Positions 30,564-38,770 of a stretch of DNA of 64,000 nucleotides are shown here, one piece after another. The notes beneath the pieces are model-generated. The model searched no databases, was not told the origin of the DNA, and saw nothing but the letters and a program-made list of their open reading frames with translations. The stretch lies in contig NC_008319.1 of the NCBI RefSeq assembly GCF_000014585.1, positions 124,001 to 188,000 of the forward strand. The letters are read 5' to 3'. Position 1 is the stretch's first letter. Every line of letters starts with the position of its first letter. Both the position numbers and the translations under genes were made by a program. This DNA comes from Synechococcus sp. CC9311 (GTDB taxonomy: Bacteria > Cyanobacteriota > Cyanobacteriia > PCC-6307 > Cyanobiaceae).

Positions 30564-30578
30564 ATGCAGATAACGCAT
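30564..30578. promoter_or_regulatory. Putative operator, palindrome site 3
   Basis: ATGC-N7-GCAT core (ATGCAGATAACGCAT), in the same gap as sites 1 and 2. Confidence 0.55.
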
Positions 30579-30745
30579 TAAACGACGCACTTGCATCAAT
30601 TAATACGGCCCTATTAAGCATTTGACGGATTCAATCAGGTTCATTCCATGCCGAGAAAGCCTCAAGCAAGAATTCCGCGCAAGTTCGCTCAATCCACCAC
30701 AGCCAAAGCGCTTTGAATCAGCAATAGGAATGGTCCTGATCTTGC

Positions 30746-31960
30746 TTAATTATTGGTGTTGATTAAGCGAAACAGGCTGTACACCGTGACCAACCCACTC
30801 ACCGGTTCACTCACCGCCCCAATCGCATCACTGCCTTTCGCTAGCAAACTACGGCCCACGCGCACGGTATCTCCCTGGCGCAGGGGTGGATTGGCTTGAT
30901 TGGATGCACCTTGGCTCATATCAAAGCGGAAGCGTTTGAGCGTGGCCGTGCCGTTGCGGTTAATCCGCACCAGCTCCACATTGCCGCCGTTGGCACGCCA
31001 ATCCTTCAAGCCCCCTGAAGCCAAAATCGCTTGAACCAATGGGGTATTGGCCATCAGCTCCAAGCGGCCAGGGCTATTCACCTCACCGATCACATTCACT
31101 TCAATCACTTTTGGAGACAGATTCACAGAAGCCAAGGCAATCGCTTCTGCAGGCACCTCTTCTGCCCGTTCGATTTTGATCGTGTCTCCATCAAATAAAA
31201 ACGGGTTTTGTTGCTGATCACCCTCCAATACCAGATCAAGCAAATTGAGGCGCGCCCGCTTGAAGCGAACGGGTGTACCCGGCAGCCTTCGCTGTAACTG
31301 CACCTCCCTCAAGTTGGCCTGCTGAGTGATACCACCCGCCTTTTGGATCACATCCACCACCGTGGGTAATCCAGAAATGCTGGTGGTGGGCCCGCCCTCC
31401 GTTTGAACAGACTCTGTTGTGGTGAGTGAGTACAGGCCTGGCCGCTCCACAGCGCCCACCACCGACACGCGGATCGGGCGTGGGCGCACAACCTGCAGCT
31501 GAAGCTCGGGCCGCAGCAACTGATCAGCCAAAAGTTGCCGCGCCCAACTGCTGGCCTGCTGCAAGGTGAGGCCGCTCAACACCACACTGCCCACCAACGG
31601 CAGTGCCACCGATCCATCATTCAGCACCTCTAATGGGCCCGAAAGCTCTGGTGCATCAAACAGCTTGAGGTCGAGCACATCGCCAGGACCAATGATGTAC
31701 ACGTCTCCCTGCAGAGCTTCTTGGTCCGCAGACATCAACTCAGATGCTCCTTGGCCCTGATCGGTGCCAGGCCCATCAAGCAGAGAAGCAGCACTCACTG
31801 AACCCACAACGAGCGGGCACGAAGCTGCCATCGCAATAGAGAGGACAAACCCCTGCAGCCGAATGCCTCTCCTTGAGTGGGCTGAAGCGCACGGGCGTGG
31901 TTGATCAACGCCAACCTCCGCTTTGGCATTGCTGTGAAGAGTGCCCTTAAGCTCCGTCAA
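30746..31960 (-). CDS. Polysaccharide export protein (Wza-like, SLBB domains)
   Basis: 404 residues from a TTG start (no better upstream ATG seen). A long Arg-rich N-terminus leads into a hydrophobic signal segment (GFVLSIAMAASCPLVVGS). The Poly_export domain begins DVYIIGPGDVLDLKLFDAPE, and two to three SLBB folds follow (VSVVGAVERPGLYSL; VNVIGEVNSPGRLELMANTP). Forms the outer channel for exported polysaccharide, working with the Wzc-like kinase encoded divergently at 32164. The 203-base intergenic region has one palindromic operator and one degenerate copy. Confidence 0.92.
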   Translation of the reverse strand: MTELKGTLHSNAKAEVGVDQPRPCASAHSRRGIRLQGFVLSIAMAASCPLVVGSVSAASLLDGPGTDQGQGASELMSADQEALQGDVYIIGPGDVLDLKLFDAPELSGPLEVLNDGSVALPLVGSVVLSGLTLQQASSWARQLLADQLLRPELQLQVVRPRPIRVSVVGAVERPGLYSLTTTESVQTEGGPTTSISGLPTVVDVIQKAGGITQQANLREVQLQRRLPGTPVRFKRARLNLLDLVLEGDQQQNPFLFDGDTIKIERAEEVPAEAIALASVNLSPKVIEVNVIGEVNSPGRLELMANTPLVQAILASGGLKDWRANGGNVELVRINRNGTATLKRFRFDMSQGASNQANPPLRQGDTVRVGRSLLAKGSDAIGAVSEPVSGLVTVYSLFRLINTNN

Positions 31961-32041
31961 AAAACGCAGACTGCTTTAAATCGACGCCGAACATACTCTT
32001 TCCTTCGTTTCAGGAAAGACAACCAAAGCATGGGATCAATC

Positions 32042-32062
32042 TTTATGCGTAAACGGCATAGT
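32042..32062. promoter_or_regulatory. Putative operator, palindrome site 4 (between wza-like and wzc-like genes)
   Basis: TTTATGC-GTAAACG-GCATAGT. The core and spacer nearly equal site 6 at 47714 (ATGC[G/A]TAAACGGCAT). The centre is 92 bases upstream of the Wza-like start and 112 bases upstream of the Wzc-like start, so it could control both. Confidence 0.65.
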
Positions 32063-32070
32063 CTTTGTCT

Positions 32071-32085
32071 ATGCAGAAATGGAAT
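32071..32085. promoter_or_regulatory. Degenerate copy of the palindrome (site 5)
   Basis: ATGC-N7-GAAT, one base off the core, 26 bases from site 4, the same spacing as between sites 1 and 2. Confidence 0.35.
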
Positions 32086-32163
32086 AGACCCCTAAAAACA
32101 CTCGTTTCATTATTGATCTAAACGATGTTTAAGACTTTAATGACAATCCTCTAGCTCAAGTTC

Positions 32164-34641
32164 TTGTCAAACCTGATCGCCCGACCAGGTCAAAGCCCTG
32201 ATCTTGTTCCGCAAACGATCCAGGACGTGCAGGTAAGAGACCTTGGACTCAACCTTTCAAACCTGAAAGCAGAAGCGAGCGATGAGATCGATCTCAGGGA
32301 ACTATGGCGCGCGCTGAAGCGCAGAAAAAAGATCGTTGGCTTTACCGCTGCCGCAGTTTTAGTGCTGTCTGGAGTCGTCACCACCTATCAGCGCCTGTTC
32401 ATGCCGGTCTATGAAGGCTCCTTTGCGCTCTTAATTACCGATCCCATCAGCAATGAAGGGGGGAACAACTCTGCTGCTTCCAGCGCCGCAAGCGGAACCG
32501 TATTTGAGCAACTCGCTCGCAACACCACTCAAAACGACATCCCCACCTTGATTGAGGTATTGGAGAGCCCACTGCTACTGGCTCCAATCGCCAAGCGCTT
32601 TGATGTCTCCGAAAACGAGCTTGCAGAGCGAATCAACATCACAACCGGTGGTGCGAAGCGCAAAGAAGCTGAAGGGGTGCTCAAAGTGAGCCTCACCGGC
32701 CGAAACCCCAAAGAAGATGGCCAACTGCTCGAGGCCATCAGCGCGGCCTACCTGCAAACAGCTTTGCAACAGCGCCAGAAACGACTCACCGATGGCATCG
32801 CTTTCCTCGATTTACAGGCCCCGGCCTTGCAGGCCAAAGCAGACGCCATCCAGGGGGAGTTGGCTGAGTTTCGAAGGCGCCACTCCCTGCTCGAGCCCGC
32901 CATTGAAGGCACTGCCCTGAAACAGCGGGAAGCCACACTGGCGACTCAGATTTTTGGCTTTGAAGCAGAGCGCAGTCGCTTGAAACGCGTGCGTCAAGAC
33001 ATTGCCAGCGGCAGCCTCAGCGCCCGGGGATTTCAAGAAGCCATCAGCACCGGCAGCGGTGGAGTCGTAACCGGCAACCAGCAGTCTCAGGGTCTTGCTG
33101 TCAGCGACGCCGACCAAAGCTTGTTGCAACAACTGCTCAAAGTGGAAACCGAACTGGCGGAAGCCCGCTCGAAATTTGTCAACAACTCTTCCATGGTGCT
33201 CAGCCTTGAGGCCCGTCTCGAGCAGCTCCAACCACTGTTGCGTGAAAACCAACTGGAAGCCGTGGATGCAGCCCTCGGCCTCAACGCCAACCGCCTCGCC
33301 ACCGCCCGGGCCCAGGAGCGCACCCTGCAGGACAACTTCCTGAAACAACCTGCTCTCATCAAGCAGTACGAAACGCTGCAAACCAAGCTCACACTCGCTC
33401 AAGAAAACCTGTCTGGACTGGTGAGTGCCAGGGAAACCTTCCGTCTCGAAAGCGCCCAGAGTTCTGTGCCCTGGCGCGTGATCGATCCACCAGAGATTGA
33501 TCCCAACCCGATCAAGCCATCGATTCCGAGGAACCTGGCCCTAGGCGCCATGCTCGGGCTCGTTGCTGGCGTAGCTGCCGGCCTGATTCGTGATCGCTTC
33601 GATCATGTCTTTCATCTCCCAGCAGAGGTCAAAGATGATCTGAACCTGCCTCTTCTTGGCCATATTCCTCACGTGGCTTTTTTCAAAGGGGTGCGGGAAG
33701 ACAAACGCTTCCTTCTCAACGAACTTGATCAATCGAGCAATAACAACGCTACGAACGCTCCAGAGAGCCGCAAACAAGATCGCTACCAACGTTTTTTTTA
33801 CCAGGAAGCATTCCGCAATCTGTTCACATCACTGCGTTTCCTCAACACCGAACGACCGTTAAAAGCCGTAGCTCTCACAAGCTCACTTCCAGCAGAAGGG
33901 AAATCTCTTGTGAATGTGCTGCTCGCCAAAACCCTTGCCGAAATGGGGCAGCGGGTACTGCTCGTGGATGCAGACCTCCGCAAACCACAACTGCACATCC
34001 GCCTCGGAATCAACAATCTCCAGGGGCTCTCCAACCTGATCACAGAAGACGCTTTGCATTGGAGGGATCTCTGCAAACAGGTCCCTGGATACGAAAACTG
34101 GAGCGTGATGACCGCTGGCCTGCGGCCACCGGATCCCACGCGTTTGCTCAGTTCACAGAGAATGCATGACCTCGTTCAGGAGATCACTCAAAGCAACGAT
34201 TTTGATCTGGTGTTGTTCGATACCCCACCGGTGCTGGGCCTGGCCGACGCCTCCCTTGTGGCCGAACACTGTGATGGCCTGATGCTGCTCGTGAGTCTGA
34301 ATCGCGTTGACCGAGGCTTGCCCCAAGAAGCGGTCAACAGAATCGTCTCCAGCGGCGTTCCCTTGCTGGGCCTCATCACCAATGCCGTGAGCACCGAGGA
34401 GCAATCCAATCAGTTTGGCTACGGCAAATACGGCTATGGCAAATACGGATACGGCAGATATGGATATGGATATGGCGGGTACAACAGCTATTCAGCGGCC
34501 CTCTACGCCAACTACGCCGACCCAGAAGACAGCATCGACTCGAGCAGTGAAGGCGCAGGCAAAAGCCTCAAGGCATCACCAACATGGCGAGAACAGCTAC
34601 GGGAACGTAGCCGTCGCTTCATGCAATGGCTCGACAACTGA
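32164..34641 (+). CDS. Wzc-like chain-length regulator and bacterial tyrosine kinase
   Basis: 825 residues from TTG. A Wzz domain with membrane helices near residues 58-75 and 458-475 encloses a long coiled coil; the C-terminal BY-kinase has Walker A LPAEGKS (Lys580), Walker A' LLVDADLRKP and Walker B VLFDTPP. The tail is a Gly/Tyr repeat (YGKYGYGKYGYGRYGYG), the autophosphorylation cluster typical of these kinases. Controls polysaccharide chain length and export. First gene of a plus-strand operon with a phosphatase, a barrel protein and a SRPBCC protein. Confidence 0.93.
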   Translation: MSNLIARPGQSPDLVPQTIQDVQVRDLGLNLSNLKAEASDEIDLRELWRALKRRKKIVGFTAAAVLVLSGVVTTYQRLFMPVYEGSFALLITDPISNEGGNNSAASSAASGTVFEQLARNTTQNDIPTLIEVLESPLLLAPIAKRFDVSENELAERINITTGGAKRKEAEGVLKVSLTGRNPKEDGQLLEAISAAYLQTALQQRQKRLTDGIAFLDLQAPALQAKADAIQGELAEFRRRHSLLEPAIEGTALKQREATLATQIFGFEAERSRLKRVRQDIASGSLSARGFQEAISTGSGGVVTGNQQSQGLAVSDADQSLLQQLLKVETELAEARSKFVNNSSMVLSLEARLEQLQPLLRENQLEAVDAALGLNANRLATARAQERTLQDNFLKQPALIKQYETLQTKLTLAQENLSGLVSARETFRLESAQSSVPWRVIDPPEIDPNPIKPSIPRNLALGAMLGLVAGVAAGLIRDRFDHVFHLPAEVKDDLNLPLLGHIPHVAFFKGVREDKRFLLNELDQSSNNNATNAPESRKQDRYQRFFYQEAFRNLFTSLRFLNTERPLKAVALTSSLPAEGKSLVNVLLAKTLAEMGQRVLLVDADLRKPQLHIRLGINNLQGLSNLITEDALHWRDLCKQVPGYENWSVMTAGLRPPDPTRLLSSQRMHDLVQEITQSNDFDLVLFDTPPVLGLADASLVAEHCDGLMLLVSLNRVDRGLPQEAVNRIVSSGVPLLGLITNAVSTEEQSNQFGYGKYGYGKYGYGRYGYGYGGYNSYSAALYANYADPEDSIDSSSEGAGKSLKASPTWREQLRERSRRFMQWLDN
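34417..34461 (+). repeat. 15-bp tandem repeat encoding the Tyr-rich kinase tail
   Basis: Three in-frame units encoding G-Y-G-K/R-Y followed by a related GYGYGGY unit. Length change here would add or remove phosphorylatable tyrosines. Confidence 0.8.
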
Positions 34642-34646
34642 TCGCC

Positions 34647-35111
34647 ATGCAACAACGGTTTCATATCCACTGGATCCTCATCGATGAGCTGGCGATTGGC
34701 CCTGCTCCTCGAGCGGAGCGCCACGTGTTGCGTCTCAAAGAGGCTGGGGTTGGCTCCGTTCTCAGCGTTTGTTCCGAGGAGGAAGCACCACCTCCGCCCT
34801 CTCTTGAACAGCACTTTGCCTGCCGCCGCATTGTGCTGCCCGATCACCGCAGCGGGCGCCTGCCCGATCGAAGCGAACTTCGCGATGCTCTTGCCCTGCT
34901 TCTCCAGCTGCATCAACAGCAGGCTCCGGTGTTTGTGCACTGTGTTGCCGCGATGGAGCGCTCACCCCTGGTGTGCCTGGCCTGGCTTGTCGAACGCCAC
35001 GAGCTCAGCCCAGAGGCAGCTCTCGATTATTTGATGCAGGTCCATCCGGGCACCAATCCCCTTCCCGGCCAGCTGGCCCTGCTGCGCAGCCAGAAAACTG
35101 GGGCCAGCTAA
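34647..35111 (+). CDS. Dual-specificity-type protein phosphatase
   Basis: 154 residues (an ATG at 34626 overlapping the kinase end is also possible). The P-loop VHCVAAMERSPL fits C-x5-R-S (Cys99, Arg105), and the upstream fold (VGSVLSVCSEEE, IVLPDHRSGRLPD) supplies a general-acid Asp candidate, as in small dual-specificity phosphatases. The position directly after the BY-kinase suggests it removes phosphate from the kinase tail, the job done by low-molecular-weight Wzb in other bacteria. Its TAA shares a base with the next ATG. Confidence 0.78.
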   Translation: MQQRFHIHWILIDELAIGPAPRAERHVLRLKEAGVGSVLSVCSEEEAPPPPSLEQHFACRRIVLPDHRSGRLPDRSELRDALALLLQLHQQQAPVFVHCVAAMERSPLVCLAWLVERHELSPEAALDYLMQVHPGTNPLPGQLALLRSQKTGAS

Positions 35112-36913
35112 TGCCAATCCTCTGGAGCCCTCCCCTACCGCCACCACCGCTGCCGAGCCCTCAGCCGCCGCTCCAACAGCGAGCGGTCAAACCGCTCGCC
35201 AATCAAGCCCCGCGCTGGGAGCTCCTGCCCCATCCTGTGCTGCCGGTCAAAGCTGATGCACCGGCAGCGGCACTCCAACCACTCACAGCTGATCAAGTGG
35301 AAGCGGTGGTCAACACCATCCCTCTCGAACGGAACGATTTCCTTCCCCTGCTGCGACTCTCTCCGGCCGTTCCCACAGCCACCACCTTCCTATCGGAGCA
35401 GTGGCGGATCGGTTTCTTCAATATTTCACCCTTCGATTCCGGCGAAGCCTCCGGCACCGGCAACCAGAACTACGCCGTGAACCTCGATGTGGGCCTAAGC
35501 GACAACCTCCTGCTTTCAGCCTTCGTGAGTCAGGCCGACGACCCCCTCTCAGCCCAAATCACCGGCTTCACCAAGCAGCCAGGCAACTTCTGGCAAAGCT
35601 ATGGCGCCGCCGCACGCTGGAAATGGCTCGATCAAGACCAATGGAAACTGGCCATCAGCGGCTCCTTGGAGGCCTGGGAGGTAGGCAGCGGTGGTGACGA
35701 TTCTTTCGCCAACAAGGGCAGTGATTCGAGCCCAAACATCTTCAACAACTCCGGGCGTCGGGTGTTCACGCGCAACATTGTTGGCTCCCTCAGCCTGCCA
35801 ATCACCTTTCAGGCAAGTAATGCCTGGCAATTCAACCTGTCGCCTGGTGTGAGCTTCCTGCCTTCCAGTCAAGGCGGCGGCCAAGGCGGCTCAGGCACCT
35901 TCTATGGCACAAATCCCTACATCAGTGGCGGGGTTCTGTTCCAGCCTTTCCCCGAACTTGGGCTCACCGCCAGCATCGCCCAACCCGTGGGTGCTGGAAC
36001 CAATAGCTTCAACGCCGATCTGCAGTTTTCGCGTGTGCCGATCTATTCGGCCGGCATCAACTGGAACCTCAGTCCCCGCATTGGTTTGCGCGGCCTTCTC
36101 ACCAATGGTTTTGGGGCCACACCGGCCACGGCCCTGCTCGCTCTGCCCTCCGACAACCGTCTGGGCTACAGCGCCAGCTTCGTGTTCACCCCTGATGTAC
36201 CCGACATCCCTCAACCGCCGCTAACCAGGCGGCAGCGCTCCCTTGCTCGCGGGGGTCTCACGGTAAATACCGCCCTTGTTCCGCCTGAAGATGAAATCGA
36301 CGCCTGGGTCAATGCCGATTCCGGCGGCAATGTGAACCCCTTTATCGGCTATTCACTCTCGAATGTGTTCCAGCTTTATCTGTTCAGTGGAGGCCTCTAT
36401 AACAACGTTCCTCAAACCACACCCCAGGCCCGGCTCTACGCCAACGATGGCGCTTGGAACTGGCGCATTGGCGGCAAGGCCGTGGCCTTCAGCCCCCTGC
36501 GCGGGGCCCCCTTCTGGGGAGGTGGTCGCATCACCCTCGGCCGCAACAGCGACACTGTGAACAACACAGGTCAGGGCTACGTGTTCGCCGAAACGATGTT
36601 CACCTGGGAAGCCTCGGACACTGTGGCCCTGAATCTCAACCCCAAGCTGGTTCTGAGCGGTGCAGGAAATCTCTGGGCCGTGGGGGTTAGCACCAACGTG
36701 CAGGTGGCCCCCCGCTGGCAACTGGTGCCTGAGGGCAATGTGGTGGTCAACAACGTTGCCCAAAGCAATGGCACCCTCGGGCTGCGCTGGCAAACCACCG
36801 ACTCTCTGGCACTCGAGGCCTACGGCAGCACCGCCGCCTCGATCCTCGATGTGGGCCAGCTGCTGAGTGCCGAGCAGGTGCGCTTTGGCGGTCGGATCCT
36901 CTTCAGTTTCTAA
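35111..36913 (+). CDS. Putative outer-membrane beta-barrel protein of the polysaccharide export operon
   Basis: 600 residues from the ATG in TAATG (the longer open frame overlaps the phosphatase). Residues 1-30 are Pro-rich (MPILWSPPLPPPPLPSPQPP) with no classical signal peptide. From about 85 onward alternating polar/hydrophobic strands with many Gly, Asn, Ser and aromatics run to a C-terminal Phe (FGGRILFSF), as in outer-membrane barrels. Family not recognised. Operon position suggests a role in polysaccharide export or anchoring at the outer membrane. Confidence 0.7.
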   Translation: MPILWSPPLPPPPLPSPQPPLQQRAVKPLANQAPRWELLPHPVLPVKADAPAAALQPLTADQVEAVVNTIPLERNDFLPLLRLSPAVPTATTFLSEQWRIGFFNISPFDSGEASGTGNQNYAVNLDVGLSDNLLLSAFVSQADDPLSAQITGFTKQPGNFWQSYGAAARWKWLDQDQWKLAISGSLEAWEVGSGGDDSFANKGSDSSPNIFNNSGRRVFTRNIVGSLSLPITFQASNAWQFNLSPGVSFLPSSQGGGQGGSGTFYGTNPYISGGVLFQPFPELGLTASIAQPVGAGTNSFNADLQFSRVPIYSAGINWNLSPRIGLRGLLTNGFGATPATALLALPSDNRLGYSASFVFTPDVPDIPQPPLTRRQRSLARGGLTVNTALVPPEDEIDAWVNADSGGNVNPFIGYSLSNVFQLYLFSGGLYNNVPQTTPQARLYANDGAWNWRIGGKAVAFSPLRGAPFWGGGRITLGRNSDTVNNTGQGYVFAETMFTWEASDTVALNLNPKLVLSGAGNLWAVGVSTNVQVAPRWQLVPEGNVVVNNVAQSNGTLGLRWQTTDSLALEAYGSTAASILDVGQLLSAEQVRFGGRILFSF

Positions 36914-36915
36914 CC

Positions 36916-37539
36916 GTGCTGTTCTTGCTCCTCACCCCGCAGCCGGTTGAACCACCTCCCCTTCGGCCCGCCCTGCAACGCGTCCAAACAAGCAGCAGGG
37001 TCCAGCTGCTGCGTCGTGGTGAACAAGCCACCCTCTCCATGCAGGTACCGGTTCCCATAGATCGAGCCTGGGCTGTGCTCACCAACTACGCCCGCACCTT
37101 TGCGGCCATGCAGGATGTGGCTGCCGTGCAGCTGGTGTCACGGCAAGGCCAGAAGCTACGGCTCAAGCAGGTTTTGCAGGCTCCCTATACCTTCGGGTTA
37201 CGCATCAATGTTCTTCTCGAGGGCGAGGAAAACCCTCAGAGCCGCAGCCTCCGCTACAGGCTCGTGCGCGGCGAAAACATCCGCGCGCTATCCGGCGAGT
37301 GGACGCTCACGCAAGATGCCGGAGGCACCCTGGTCCGTCACACCATTCGGCTACAGCCCGAGATTCCAGGCTTGCTTCAATCCAGTTTCCGCAGCCTCCA
37401 TGACGCCAGCCTGCGCCAAAGCTTCGAAACGCTGCGTCAGTTGATGCTGGGGCCGGCCTTGAGTGACAACCGCGTCCCGAGCAACAGCGCGACCACCACC
37501 ACAACCCCCAGCCCACTGAGCGTGAAAGCCAAAGGCTGA
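36916..37539 (+). CDS. SRPBCC (START/polyketide cyclase-like) lipid-binding protein
   Basis: 207 residues from a GTG two bases after the barrel stop. A short hydrophobic N-terminus (MLFLLLTP) precedes the SRPBCC fold: ATLSMQVPVPIDRAWAVLTNY is its opening strand-helix, RLKQVLQAPYTFGLRINVLL the central sheet, and LQSSFRSLHDASLRQSFETL the long C-terminal helix. Such proteins hold hydrophobic ligands. Last gene of the wzc-like operon; its last 103 bases overlap the convergent MFS gene. Confidence 0.8.
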   Translation: MLFLLLTPQPVEPPPLRPALQRVQTSSRVQLLRRGEQATLSMQVPVPIDRAWAVLTNYARTFAAMQDVAAVQLVSRQGQKLRLKQVLQAPYTFGLRINVLLEGEENPQSRSLRYRLVRGENIRALSGEWTLTQDAGGTLVRHTIRLQPEIPGLLQSSFRSLHDASLRQSFETLRQLMLGPALSDNRVPSNSATTTTTPSPLSVKAKG

Positions 37540-38744
37540 CCAGGGATCGCCTCAAACATCGAACTGATGTTGGGCTTGACCAGCCTGTCAGCGAGCAACG
37601 ACACGCCCAAGAAAGCCAGCAGCCGGCTGCTCCACTCGCAGCCATAACGCAGCGCAAACACACGCGCCGGATCCTCCTGCTGCGCCAGGGTGACCCAGGC
37701 CTGATGCAGGGCGGCAGTGACCACCGGCAACCCCAAGCTGAACCCAAACACACCAACGAACCACAGACCATCCACGGCCACCAGCGCCGGCACTCCAGCT
37801 CCAACCAAAATGAGGGCCTGCCCCAGTAGCAGCGCGCGGCCGCTCATTCGCCAATGCTGGCCTAACCAGAAGCGCCAAAGCAGGAACCCCCCTCCATAGC
37901 CGGCACAACCCAAAACGAGCACAACAGCCATTCGGGCGGCACCCCAACGTTCCGCCACCCAGGCGGGAAAAAGGATTTCGCAGCCCGCATACACACCCAT
38001 CACCACAGCACTGAGCAGAAGTGCCTGCCGCGCCTGCGCACGCCGGCGCCAGAAGCGACGGAGACGCCTGGGGAGCGAAGACCAACCGATCGAGTCCGCA
38101 GGGGCAGGGGATGGCAGCCGTTGCAAAATGTCCTCGCTCCAGGGCGCCAACAACACGCAAACCATCGCCAACACAAAACTGAGGGCGTCTAAGCCGAGCA
38201 CACCCATCAGCCCCAGGGCAGACACCAGCCAAGTGCCCAGGAATGGGGCCATCGTCACCACGAGGCCATCGGTGGTTGCAAACAAACCATTCGCCCGAAT
38301 CAGTGCAGGTCCATCGGCAATCAAAAGCGGAATCAAACTGGAAAATCGCAGCACCAACGTGGCTTCCGCCATCGCCGCTACACCCTGAATCAACAAAATC
38401 GGAAGCAGGGACGGCAGCTGGCCCGCCTGGGGCGCGGCCCCCAGCAACACCCAAGCCAAGGCCAATGTGCATAACGCCCCGACCGCATGGGCTAGCAGCA
38501 TCAGCCGCGCCGGTGGCCAGTGGTTCAATCGAGAAGCCAGCAGAGGCAGAGCCAGAATTCGGGCGAGCTGCACCACCAACGCCACCAGACCGAAGTCGAG
38601 CAACCTGCCCGACTGAGCAAACAGCCAAAGCCCAATGCCGTAGAGGCTGGTCTGCGTCCCCAGATTGGAGATCAACTGACCACACCAGAGGAAGCGAAAC
38701 AGCACGCTGTTAGGCGGTGCCCCCTTGGCCCCGTTGGCAGACAT
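37437..38744 (-). CDS. MFS transporter
   Basis: 435 residues from the ATG for MSANGAKGAP (the frame is open to 38798). About twelve helices; FLWCGQLISNLGTQTSLYGIGLWL at helix 1 and a conserved A-like region resemble drug/siderophore exporters of the MFS-1 group. Last gene of the GT28-polyketide synthase-GT2 operon, 26 bases after the GT2 stop, so it may export or flip the product. It overlaps the convergent SRPBCC gene by 103 bases. Confidence 0.83.
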   Translation of the reverse strand: MSANGAKGAPPNSVLFRFLWCGQLISNLGTQTSLYGIGLWLFAQSGRLLDFGLVALVVQLARILALPLLASRLNHWPPARLMLLAHAVGALCTLALAWVLLGAAPQAGQLPSLLPILLIQGVAAMAEATLVLRFSSLIPLLIADGPALIRANGLFATTDGLVVTMAPFLGTWLVSALGLMGVLGLDALSFVLAMVCVLLAPWSEDILQRLPSPAPADSIGWSSLPRRLRRFWRRRAQARQALLLSAVVMGVYAGCEILFPAWVAERWGAARMAVVLVLGCAGYGGGFLLWRFWLGQHWRMSGRALLLGQALILVGAGVPALVAVDGLWFVGVFGFSLGLPVVTAALHQAWVTLAQQEDPARVFALRYGCEWSSRLLAFLGVSLLADRLVKPNISSMFEAIPGQPLAFTLSGLGVVVVVALLLGTRLSLKAGPSIN

Positions 38745-38770
38745 CGACGACCCGGTCAGCAATGACACCT

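Larger units (their letters stand above)
30173..30745. other. Long regulatory gap upstream of the sugar transferase operon
   Basis: 573 bases without a convincing gene. It contains three ATGC-N7-GCAT palindromes at 30449-30469, 30479-30493 and 30564-30578, and closer to the gene a potential hairpin at 30256-30279 (GGTGG and GAGC pairing with GCTC and CCACC, two-base bulge) that would lie in the leader RNA of the minus-strand operon. Confidence 0.7.

Noticed and set aside
34417-34482. Short regular repeats as a CRISPR-like array
   Set aside because: Units are coding, 15 bases, without spacers; they encode the Tyr-rich kinase tail.
34973-35110. N-terminal extension of the barrel gene
   Set aside because: It overlaps the phosphatase gene in another frame and looks random; TAATG at 35109-35113 is a better coupled start.
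37588-38685. 365-codon minus-strand frame overlapping the MFS gene
   Set aside because: Out-of-frame copy of the same strand; Gly/Ala/Arg-rich translation while the other frame gives clear membrane helices.
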